A DNA stretch of 5,683 nt from JAXDBV01 sp034678415 (GTDB lineage Bacteria > Bacteroidota > Bacteroidia > Bacteroidales > VadinHA17): contig JAXDBV010000108.1 of NCBI GenBank assembly GCA_034678415.1, positions 1 through 5,683 of the forward strand, in the 5' to 3' direction. Shown here piece after piece: positions 1 to 5,527 of the stretch; within the stretch, counting starts at the first letter, position 1; each line of letters opens with the position of its first letter. The notes under the pieces are model-generated. The model was not told the origin of the DNA. It searched no databases and saw nothing but the letters and a program-made list of their open reading frames with translations. A program made the position numbers and the translations under genes.

Positions 1-172
1 CTGAGTGGAAATGTCCGGAACGGATCTCTCCGAAGTTAGCCGAAAGGATCACCTGGAAATCAACCGGAGGCCTGAAGTAATCCTTATGGGGCAGGAGCTG
101 GGAGAAGGAAGGAAAGAGGGTGAAACAGTACAACAGGATCAGTGAAAAAGGCTTATATCCCCGGAAATTCAT
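1..172 (-). CDS. M23 family metallopeptidase, N-terminal part (runs off left edge)
   Basis: This reading frame starts at an ATG (172-170, minus) and stays open to the window edge, giving 57 residues plus one base. It begins with a signal-peptide-like segment: a short basic start (MNFRGYK), a hydrophobic stretch over about residues 9-22, and a likely cleavage near SFSQ (residues 22-25). After that come KDYFRPPVDF and LSANFGEIRSGHFHS. These match, from memory of the family, the opening of Bacteroidota M23 (LytM/gametolysin-type) peptidases, where NFGE.R..HFHSG.D leads into the first zinc-binding H-x-x-x-D. His56 would be the first ligand; the expected Asp lies just outside the window. Such enzymes act in the periplasm or at the outer surface and cut peptide cross-bridges in peptidoglycan, although some are inactive scaffolds. 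The gene is divergent from the coiled-coil/zapA pair and has its own promoter-like element at 204-211. Activity cannot be judged because the catalytic domain is missing here. Confidence 0.85.
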   Translation of the reverse strand, partial: MNFRGYKPFSLILLYCFTLFPSFSQLLPHKDYFRPPVDFQVILSANFGEIRSGHFHS

Positions 173-203
173 GCTCAACATAAATATTTGTAGTATTGAT
201 CAA

Positions 204-237
204 CAAAACTATCATTTTCCCTGTTATGAGTATAAAA
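204..237 (-). promoter_or_regulatory. Bacteroidota-type promoter for the M23 peptidase gene
   Basis: On the minus strand, 211-204 reads TAGTTTTG, a full match to the Bacteroidota -7 consensus TAnnTTTG. The upstream element is weak: TTTT at 237-234, 22 bases away, instead of TTTG. Transcription would start around 195-200, leaving a leader of about 25 bases before the ATG at 172. An 8-base palindrome, TTGATCAA (196-203), lies right after the -7 element. This is a consensus match only. Confidence 0.5.
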
Positions 238-252
238 TAAGAAGTTTTAATT

Positions 253-282
253 TTTGAAATTAATAAAGGGATGTTAATTTTG
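253..282 (+). promoter_or_regulatory. Bacteroidota-type promoter for the coiled-coil/zapA operon
   Basis: TTTG at 253-256 and TAATTTTG at 275-282 match both halves of the Bacteroidota sigma-70 promoter (TTTG, about 19 bases, TAnnTTTG), with an 18-base spacer. The predicted start of transcription is near 287-291, only about 10 bases before the ATG at 300, so the leader would be very short. It is the best promoter match in the window and probably drives the coiled-coil gene and zapA together. Confidence 0.65.
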
Positions 283-299
283 TATAAGAATGATACCGC

Positions 300-593
300 A
301 TGGAAGCATCGCAGCATGAAATAATAAAGGAGCTGAGGAAAAAGATATATACGATTATTTCCATGTGTGACAGGTTAAGGGCGGAGAAGGAGCAGTGGTT
401 GCATGAGAAGAAGGAACTAATAGAAAAACTTAAAATTAAGGACAAGGAATACATTGAAATAGAACACAAGTTTGACCAGTTGAAAGTAGCGAAGTTGCTG
501 CTTTCAAACAGTGGCGATGCACAGGAAGCCAGGCAAAAGGTCAACAGGCTGGTGCGGGAAATCGATAAATGTATTGCTCTTTTAAATAGATAG
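300..593 (+). CDS. Small conserved coiled-coil protein upstream of zapA (function unknown)
   Basis: This is a 97-residue, highly charged protein with no signal peptide or membrane segment. Residues 1-65 are rich in Glu and Lys with hydrophobic residues at heptad-like spacing, so a long coiled coil is expected. The C-terminus is different and more conserved in character: KVAKLLLSNSG, then EARQKVNRLVREIDKCIALL at about residues 76-95. I recall the ending VREIDKCIALLNR as nearly invariant in small proteins encoded just before zapA in Bacteroidota. The ATG at 300 is the first possible start, since an in-frame TGA sits at 291-293; the next Met is residue 22. The zapA start lies 14 bp past the stop, so the two are probably co-transcribed and translated together. 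By context it may be a ZapA partner, in the way ZapB is in Proteobacteria, but I see no direct homology to ZapB and this role is inference. Confidence 0.85.
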   Translation: MEASQHEIIKELRKKIYTIISMCDRLRAEKEQWLHEKKELIEKLKIKDKEYIEIEHKFDQLKVAKLLLSNSGDAQEARQKVNRLVREIDKCIALLNR

Positions 594-607
594 AAGTTGA
601 ATGTGTC

Positions 608-901
608 ATGGAGGAGAAGCTTTCCATAAGAGTCAATGTGGCGGACAGGTACTATCCGCTGAAAATTGACAGGAAAGATGAGGAAACTATCAGGAGGGCA
701 GCCAGGCTAATAAATGACAAGGTATTACAATATAAGAAGAAGTATATTGATAAAGATATCCAGGATTTTTTAGCAATGGCAGCTCTGCAGTTTGTAACCA
801 GGATCATCAATCTGGAGGAGAATCAAGACTCATCGGGGCTTGTTGGCGAGGTGGATGAACTGGTAAAGGAATTGGATGAATATATAAGAAAGAGTAATTA
901 G
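608..901 (+). CDS. zapA: Cell division protein ZapA
   Basis: ZapA is a small cytoplasmic protein that binds FtsZ and cross-links its filaments in the Z-ring. The 97-residue product fits the family (about 85-110 residues). It opens with LSIRVNVADRYYPLKIDRKDEETIRRAARLI split over residues 5-35, the typical beta-beta-alpha head with a basic, charged FtsZ-binding region and the RRAARLIN helix. It continues with the DIQDFLAMAALQFV helix around 50-64 and ends in an acidic coiled-coil dimerisation tail (about 66-97). The ATG at 608 is the only sensible start; an ATG at 601 is in another frame. It follows the coiled-coil gene by 14 bp and is followed by a 6S-like RNA. The zapA to ssrS adjacency also exists in Proteobacteria, which supports both calls. 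The identity is confident; the protein is typical, with nothing missing. Confidence 0.92.
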   Translation: MEEKLSIRVNVADRYYPLKIDRKDEETIRRAARLINDKVLQYKKKYIDKDIQDFLAMAALQFVTRIINLEENQDSSGLVGEVDELVKELDEYIRKSN

Positions 902-923
902 GTTCTTTGCATAGACATAACGT

Positions 924-1137
924 ATTGCCCGCATTAGATCTTCAAATCTTTTTGAAACTCAACACTAATCACTTTGGGGGTTAGCTCGTTATCTCAATGA
1001 CAGACCATCATCCCGCTGAATCATTATTCACGGGAATCTTCTTCGGAGGACAATGGGCGTCAGACAGACGGCGGCACCTCCACCCGTACTGTAAGGGGTT
1101 TTCTAAAAAACTTGAAGATTTTAATGCGGGTTTTTTT
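924..1137 (+). ncRNA. ssrS: 6S RNA (RNA polymerase-binding regulatory RNA)
   Basis: 6S RNA imitates an open promoter, binds the housekeeping RNA polymerase and lowers its activity, mainly in stationary phase. No good reading frame lies between zapA and rny, but the two ends of the gap pair over a long distance. CCCGCATTA (928-936) pairs with TAATGCGGG (1122-1130), ATCTTCAA (938-945) with TTGAAGAT (1112-1119), TTTTT (949-953) with AAAAA (1105-1109), and GAAACTC (954-960) with GGGTTT plus U1104, with a two-base bulge. The middle, about 961-1095, holds a weakly paired bubble and an apical arm, giving the long rod with a central bubble expected of 6S RNA at about 200 nt. The position, downstream of zapA and upstream of rny, is the one I recall for 6S RNA in Bacteroidota. 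The 5' end is uncertain: a weak -7-like GTTCTTTG at 902-909 would place it at about 914-920. The family assignment rests on synteny and shape, not on a model search. Confidence 0.78.
1112..1137 (+). terminator. Rho-independent end of the 6S-like RNA
   Basis: The 3' arm of the long closing helix ends in TAATGCGGG (1122-1130), followed at once by seven T (1131-1137). The partner arm is about 180 bases upstream (928-945) rather than in a short local hairpin, so the closing stem of the RNA itself serves as terminator stem. It should end most transcription before rny, which then would need its own promoter or read-through. Confidence 0.6.
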
Positions 1138-1168
1138 ATAATAATAATGTCAATAATATGATAAGCAT

Positions 1169-2710
1169 ATGACAACAGTAATGAACATACTGCTCCCGGT
1201 GGGAGCGCTGCTGATCGGTTTCATTTTAGCCTACTGGCTGTGGGGCAAGATGCTGATGAAAAGAAGTGCCTCTATCCTGAAAGAAGCCGAAGCCGAAGCA
1301 GAAATGATAAAAAAAGATAAAATTCTGCAGGCAAAAGAGAAGTTCCTGCAACTGAAAAGCGAGCATGAAAAGTATATCAATGAGAGGAACAGCAAGATCA
1401 ACCAGACGGAGTCGAAATTGCGGCAGAAGGAGACCCTGCTTTCACAAAAGATGGAGGAGGTACAGAGAAAGCAGAATGAGCTTGATCTGTTGAGGGAGAA
1501 TCTGACGGTACAGCTTGAACTGGTGGAGAAGAAGAATGGGGAGCTTGAGCGGATACACCAGCAACAGGTGGAACAGCTGGAAACCATCTCGGGGCTGTCG
1601 GCTCAGGAAGCCAAAGCTCAGCTTATCGAATCGCTTAAGGCGGAAGCAAAAACAGAAGCCATGTCGATGGTCAATGAGATCATGGATGAAGCCAGGATGA
1701 CCGCCAACAAGGAAGCCAAGAGGATCGTCCTGCAGACCATCCAGCGCGTGGCTACTGAGACGGCCGTTGAGAATTCGGTTACGGTGTTCCATATTGAATC
1801 GGATGAGATCAAAGGACGGATCATTGGCCGTGAAGGACGGAACATACGTGCTCTGGAGGCTGCAACCGGTGTAGAGATCATTGTGGATGATACACCCGAA
1901 GCCATTATCCTTTCGGCTTTCGATCCTGTGAGAAGAGAGATCGCACGGCTGGCCCTTCACCAGCTGGTGACCGATGGCCGCATACATCCCGCCAGGATCG
2001 AAGAAGTGGTACTGAAAACACAAAAACAGGTGGAAGATGAGATTATTGAGGTAGGGAAACGAACCACTATCGACCTGGGTATTCACAGTCTGCATCCCGA
2101 GCTTATCCGACTGGTGGGGAAGATGAAGTATCGTTCCTCCTATGGTCAAAACCTGCTCCAGCATTCGCGTGAGGTGGCGAACCTGGCAGCCATTATGGCC
2201 AGTGAGCTGGGACTGAACCCCAAGCTGGCCAAAAGAGCCGGGTTGCTGCATGACATCGGGAAAGTCCCTGATGATGAACCCGAGTTGCCACATGCTATCC
2301 TCGGTATGAAACTGGCTGAAAAGTTCAAGGAAAAACCGGATATCTGCAATGCCATCGGAGCACACCATGACGAGGTGGAGATGTCGACCATGATTTCCCC
2401 CATTGTACAGGTTTGCGATGCCATCTCCGGTGCACGGCCCGGCGCCCGAAGGGAAGTGGTCGAATCATATATCAAACGGCTGAAAAACCTTGAAGACCTG
2501 GCATTATCCTATCCCGGGGTACTGAAAACCTATGCCATCCAGGCAGGGAGGGAACTAAGGGTTATCGTGGGCAGTGATAAGGTGACGGATAAGGAAGCCG
2601 AAAACCTGTCACACGACATCGCTCAAAAAATTCAGAGCGAGATGACCTATCCCGGGCAGATAAAAATTACGGTGATAAGGGAAACGAGAGCGGTAACTTA
2701 CGCAAAATAA
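1169..2710 (+). CDS. rny: Ribonuclease Y
   Basis: RNase Y is a membrane-anchored endoribonuclease that starts decay of many mRNAs, with the role that RNase E plays in enterics. The 513 residues match the usual length (about 510-520). The parts are in order: an N-terminal membrane helix (about residues 6-25); a long charged coiled coil (about 30-185); a KH RNA-binding domain with GRIIGREGRNIRALE (216-230), whose GREG (220-223) is the GxxG loop; and an HD phosphohydrolase domain with His332, the pair His361-Asp362 in LLHDIGK, His375, His399-His400 in GAHHDE, and Asp417 in VCDAISGARPGARRE. All the metal-binding residues I expect are present, so it should be active. The C-terminal domain ends in the common GQIKITVIRETRAV. 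The ATG at 1169 is chosen because it puts the membrane helix right at the N-terminus; Met5 (1181) is a possible alternative. It lies 31 bp after the 6S-like terminator and 26 bp before the sugar genes. Confidence 0.97.
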   Translation: MTTVMNILLPVGALLIGFILAYWLWGKMLMKRSASILKEAEAEAEMIKKDKILQAKEKFLQLKSEHEKYINERNSKINQTESKLRQKETLLSQKMEEVQRKQNELDLLRENLTVQLELVEKKNGELERIHQQQVEQLETISGLSAQEAKAQLIESLKAEAKTEAMSMVNEIMDEARMTANKEAKRIVLQTIQRVATETAVENSVTVFHIESDEIKGRIIGREGRNIRALEAATGVEIIVDDTPEAIILSAFDPVRREIARLALHQLVTDGRIHPARIEEVVLKTQKQVEDEIIEVGKRTTIDLGIHSLHPELIRLVGKMKYRSSYGQNLLQHSREVANLAAIMASELGLNPKLAKRAGLLHDIGKVPDDEPELPHAILGMKLAEKFKEKPDICNAIGAHHDEVEMSTMISPIVQVCDAISGARPGARREVVESYIKRLKNLEDLALSYPGVLKTYAIQAGRELRVIVGSDKVTDKEAENLSHDIAQKIQSEMTYPGQIKITVIRETRAVTYAK

Positions 2711-2736
2711 TATCTCCTGTTATTCATGTTTTTTGA

Positions 2737-3729
2737 ATGAAAAAAAGAATACTTGAAAATGCCTCTGTCCTTGTCACAGGCGGTGCCGGGTTTATTGGTT
2801 CAAATCTTGTCGCCGCCTTGCTTGAACATAACAACCGGGTGGTCTGCCTTGATAACTTTTCGACAGGTAAGGAGGAGAACATTGCCGGCTTTGTCGCTAA
2901 CCCTGCATTCCGCCTTATACGGGGTGACATAAGAAATACTGCAGATTGTGAGCTGGCGGTGGCCGGTGTCGGGTATGTATTCCATCTGGCGGCCCTCGGA
3001 TCGGTGCCCCGTTCGGTGAACGATCCCCTTTCGACTCACGAGGTTAATGTGACAGGATTCCTGAATATGCTGCTGGCCTCACGTAAGGCAGGGGTTAAAC
3101 GGTTCATTTATGCATCCAGCTCATCGGTATATGGTGACCTCGAAGAGCTTCCCAAAGTGGAAGACAGGACAGGCACACCTATCTCTCCTTACGGGTTCTC
3201 AAAGCTGGCCGGCGAGCACTATGCCGGCCTGTTCTCCAGGCTGTACGGTACGGATTGTATCGGACTGAGGTACTTTAACGTGTTTGGTCAGCATCAGAGC
3301 CCTGAAGGACCCTATGCTGCCGCTATACCACGGTTCATCAGCAAGCTGCTCAGGCATGAGCCGCCGGAAGTGTATGGTGACGGCACGCAGACACGTGACT
3401 TTACCTATGTGGGCAACGTGGTGTACGCAAACCAGCTTGCCGCCCTCGCCCCAACGACGAAGGATTCACACAGGATATATAATATTGCCTGTAACGAACA
3501 GATCAGTGTTCTCAGATTGATCAAAGAATTGAAGAACATGCTGGGAGAGACAGATCCATTCATACGTACCATCGAACCACGATTCCTGCCTGTCAGGCCG
3601 GGAGATATCATGCATTCCCTGGCTTCGATCAGAAAAGCCGGGAAGGAACTGGGATATGAACCCCAAACATTATTTACCGAAGGACTGGCAAGAGCGCTGA
3701 ACTGGTACAGGCATCATCTGTCATACTAA
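2737..3729 (+). CDS. NAD-dependent UDP-GlcNAc 4-epimerase, WbpP/TviC-like (extended SDR)
   Basis: This cytoplasmic enzyme likely interconverts UDP-GlcNAc and UDP-GalNAc (or the matching uronic acids) for surface-glycan synthesis. At 330 residues it fits extended short-chain dehydrogenases. Visible are the Rossmann motif TGGAGFIG (14-21), Asp39 in CLDNFSTG for the adenosine ribose, HLAALGSVPRSVNDP (83-97), ASSSSVYGD (126-134) with the catalytic Ser, the Tyr152-x3-Lys156 pair in SPYGFSK, RYFNVFG (178-184), and RDFTYV (220-225). ALGSVPRS and PKVEDRTG are characteristic of the WbpP/TviC group rather than plain GalE. The position matching the sugar-binding gatekeeper (Cys307 in human GALE, Tyr299 in E. 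coli GalE) appears to be Ser294 in GDIMHSLA, a small residue that suits N-acetylated substrates. The exact substrate is inference. The ATG at 2737 begins MKKRILENASVLVTG, a normal start. The gene starts 26 bp after rny and ends 8 bp before the next gene, so all are probably in one transcript. Confidence 0.88.
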   Translation: MKKRILENASVLVTGGAGFIGSNLVAALLEHNNRVVCLDNFSTGKEENIAGFVANPAFRLIRGDIRNTADCELAVAGVGYVFHLAALGSVPRSVNDPLSTHEVNVTGFLNMLLASRKAGVKRFIYASSSSVYGDLEELPKVEDRTGTPISPYGFSKLAGEHYAGLFSRLYGTDCIGLRYFNVFGQHQSPEGPYAAAIPRFISKLLRHEPPEVYGDGTQTRDFTYVGNVVYANQLAALAPTTKDSHRIYNIACNEQISVLRLIKELKNMLGETDPFIRTIEPRFLPVRPGDIMHSLASIRKAGKELGYEPQTLFTEGLARALNWYRHHLSY

Positions 3730-3737
3730 GAGCGAAC

Positions 3738-4901
3738 ATGGCACACATGAGAAAAAAAATCCTGAATATCATTGGTGCCAGACCACAGATCATCAAAGCT
3801 TCAGCCATTAACCGACAGTTGAAGCAGTTTCACCGGCAAAGGATCGAAGAGATAGTGGTCCACACTGGACAGCACTATGATAAGGAAATGTCAGGGGTGT
3901 TCTTCGATGAGATGGGTATCACACTTCCACATCACCAGCTCTCCGCCGGGGCTGGTACGCATGCCGGACAGACAGCCCGTATCATGACAGGGATGGAAAA
4001 GGTTATAAATGAGGAATATCCGGATGCTGTCATCGTGTATGGCGATACGAATTCCACGCTGGCCGCTGCCCTTACTGCTGCCAAAATGAAATGTCCGGTC
4101 ATTCATATCGAGGCCGGCATGCGATCATTCAACAGGGCAATGCCGGAAGAGATAAACCGGCTTGTCTGCGACCACCTGTCAACCCTTCTCTTTACGCCGA
4201 CACGTGCGGGCATTGATAACCTGAAATCGGAAGGTGTTGTGCCGAATGATCAGCCGCCCTTTACTGCTGTTAACCCCGGACTATTCCTTTGCGGTGATAT
4301 CATGTATGACAATGCCCTGTTCTTCTCCTTACTGGCCGACAGCAAAAGCACTATCCTCGCAGATAACTATCTGGAGGAAATGGGTTTTCTCCTGGTAACG
4401 GTCCATCGTGATTTCAATGCTGATAACAAGGAAAGGCTGAATAATATCTTCACGGCATTGACCACATTGTCTGCTGATTCGGGACTCCCGGTGGTGATCC
4501 CTCTTCATCCGAGGACTGTACGCATGCTGGAGGTCAACCTCAGAAAAGAAGTATATAAAGGCTTACAAGGGAACCGGAAGATACGGATCATCCCACCCGT
4601 ATCATACCTCGATATGCTAAAACTTGAAAAGAACTGTTCCATGGTTCTGACCGATTCTGGCGGTGTGCAGAAAGAATCACATTTCTTTAGAAAACCATGC
4701 ATCATTCTCAGGCCGGAAACGGAATGGGTGGAGCTGGTAAGAAACGGGACCGCTGTCCTTGCTGACGATGATCCGGGACGGATCAACGAGGCCTATCACC
4801 TGCTGAAAGAAAAGAAAGACGCTGATTTCCCGTCTTTTCTCGGTGACGGCAGGGCCGCAGCGTTCATATGCGGAAAAATGGAGGAATTCCTTTATTTTTA
4901 A
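3738..4901 (+). CDS. wecB: Non-hydrolysing UDP-GlcNAc 2-epimerase family protein (WecB/WbpI-like)
   Basis: Members turn UDP-GlcNAc into UDP-ManNAc, or act on related UDP-sugars such as diacetamido-uronic acids (WbpI), for O-antigen, capsule or enterobacterial common antigen. The 387 residues show the GT-B-like fold with IIGARPQIIKA (11-21; Arg15, Lys20), HTGQHYDKEMSGVFFDEMGI (42-61), YGDTNSTLAA (101-110; Asp103), HIEAGMRSFNRAMPEEINR (123-141; Glu125, Glu137/138), VHRDFN (222-227; His223), HPRT (257-260), and TDSGGVQKES (305-314). These cover the catalytic residues known from E. coli WecB. Two features point away from the plain WecB branch: GDIMYDNALFF (186-196), where WecB has GNTVxDA, and TEWVELVRNG (328-337). 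Both resemble WbpI- or FnlC-type relatives, so the substrate is open. VHRDFN also lacks the usual Glu of HRxEN. The start is ATG 3738, with ATG 3747 (Met4, MRKKILNIIGARP) equally credible. Confidence 0.88.
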   Translation: MAHMRKKILNIIGARPQIIKASAINRQLKQFHRQRIEEIVVHTGQHYDKEMSGVFFDEMGITLPHHQLSAGAGTHAGQTARIMTGMEKVINEEYPDAVIVYGDTNSTLAAALTAAKMKCPVIHIEAGMRSFNRAMPEEINRLVCDHLSTLLFTPTRAGIDNLKSEGVVPNDQPPFTAVNPGLFLCGDIMYDNALFFSLLADSKSTILADNYLEEMGFLLVTVHRDFNADNKERLNNIFTALTTLSADSGLPVVIPLHPRTVRMLEVNLRKEVYKGLQGNRKIRIIPPVSYLDMLKLEKNCSMVLTDSGGVQKESHFFRKPCIILRPETEWVELVRNGTAVLADDDPGRINEAYHLLKEKKDADFPSFLGDGRAAAFICGKMEEFLYF

Positions 4902-4930
4902 GCCGTTGTTATTTCACATACGGATGATCC

Positions 4931-5527
4931 TTGGTGAAACGTGCATTTGACATAATATTTTCGCTGACAGCATTACTGCTACTGTTGCCGCTACTGATCC
5001 TGATAGCCCTCCTCGTCGTGCTCGAAAGCAGGGGAGGGGTGTTCTTCATCCAGCCTCGCGTGGGGCGAAACAACAAGGACTTCAATGTGATCAAGTTCCG
5101 GACGATGAAGTCCAACGCACACGGAACGGGGCTTATAACTGTCGGAAACAGGGACAAACGTATCACACGTATCGGTTATTACCTGCGACGGTATAAGCTG
5201 GATGAACTGCCCCAGTTTATCAATGTGCTGACCGGAGATATGAGCATTGTGGGACCACGCCCTGAAGTGAGGAAATACGTGCAGACATATAATCCCCGGC
5301 AAATGGAAGTATTGAAAATCAGACCGGGATTGACCAGTTATGCCAGCCTTGAACTCATATCGGTGAATGAAGTACTTGCCAGGTCAAAAAATCCGGAGAG
5401 AACTTACCGGGAAGAAATCCTCCCGAAAAAACTGGAACTGAACCTGAAATACCTCCGGGAAATGAGTATGACTACCGATGTGGCCATAATCATGAAAACC
5501 GTAAGGAAATTATTCAAGAGCCTTTAA
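4931..5527 (+). CDS. Small monotopic phosphoglycosyl transferase (bacterial sugar transferase, PglC-like)
   Basis: This membrane enzyme moves a sugar phosphate from a UDP-sugar to undecaprenyl phosphate, the first committed step of a lipid-linked glycan. At 198 residues it is the small form, like PglC, without the extra N-terminal membrane helices of WcaJ/WbaP. Visible are KRAFDIIFS (3-11), a hydrophobic segment at about 8-31 with Pro20 that would form the re-entrant helix, FIQPRVGRNNKDFNVIKFRTM (39-59), LRRYKLDELPQFINVL (85-100) with the catalytic Asp91-Glu92 pair, and GDMSIVGPRPE (102-112), then RPGLTSYASL (131-140). No ATG is available: an in-frame TGA lies at 4925-4927, leaving TTG at 4931 or GTG at 4934, and GTG gives MKRAFDIIFS-type starts common in the family. 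The gene lies about 30 bp after the 2-epimerase. Its sugar is probably one made by the two epimerases, but this cannot be read from the sequence. Its 3' end overlaps the opposing gene by 18 bp. Confidence 0.9.
   Translation: MVKRAFDIIFSLTALLLLLPLLILIALLVVLESRGGVFFIQPRVGRNNKDFNVIKFRTMKSNAHGTGLITVGNRDKRITRIGYYLRRYKLDELPQFINVLTGDMSIVGPRPEVRKYVQTYNPRQMEVLKIRPGLTSYASLELISVNEVLARSKNPERTYREEILPKKLELNLKYLREMSMTTDVAIIMKTVRKLFKSL

Noticed and set aside
3..80. Plus-strand frame ending at a TAA at 78-80, as the tail of an upstream gene
   Set aside because: The minus strand over the same bases encodes a clear M23 peptidase start with signal peptide and the HFHS motif, so the plus-strand frame is a shadow.
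1..172. A cobalamin or other riboswitch at the left edge
   Set aside because: The GC-rich, G-run appearance suggested an RNA at first, but no conserved riboswitch core was found and the stretch is explained by the peptidase coding sequence.
260..544. Minus-strand frame of 94 codons opposite the coiled-coil gene
   Set aside because: It is rich in Ser, Phe and Cys, the usual mirror image of a Glu/Lys-rich coiled-coil gene, and it has no promoter or family resemblance.
902..909. Promoter -7 element GTTCTTTG for the 6S-like RNA
   Set aside because: It matches only the TTTG half of TAnnTTTG, and no TTTG lies at the proper distance upstream; the nearest TTG (872-874) is too far. It is mentioned as a possibility under the RNA but not called.
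1442..2368. Long open frame of 308 codons on the minus strand inside rny
   Set aside because: It lies wholly opposite the RNase Y gene, whose KH and HD motifs are intact. The translated product is rich in His, Cys and Leu runs with no recognisable domain, as expected of a shadow frame.
2722..2738. Hairpin ATTCA-N7-TGAAT between rny and the 4-epimerase, possibly a terminator or a start-codon block
   Set aside because: The stem is only 5 bp of mostly A-T pairs and is followed by A rather than T residues. It overlaps the ATG at 2737 but is too weak to support a claim.
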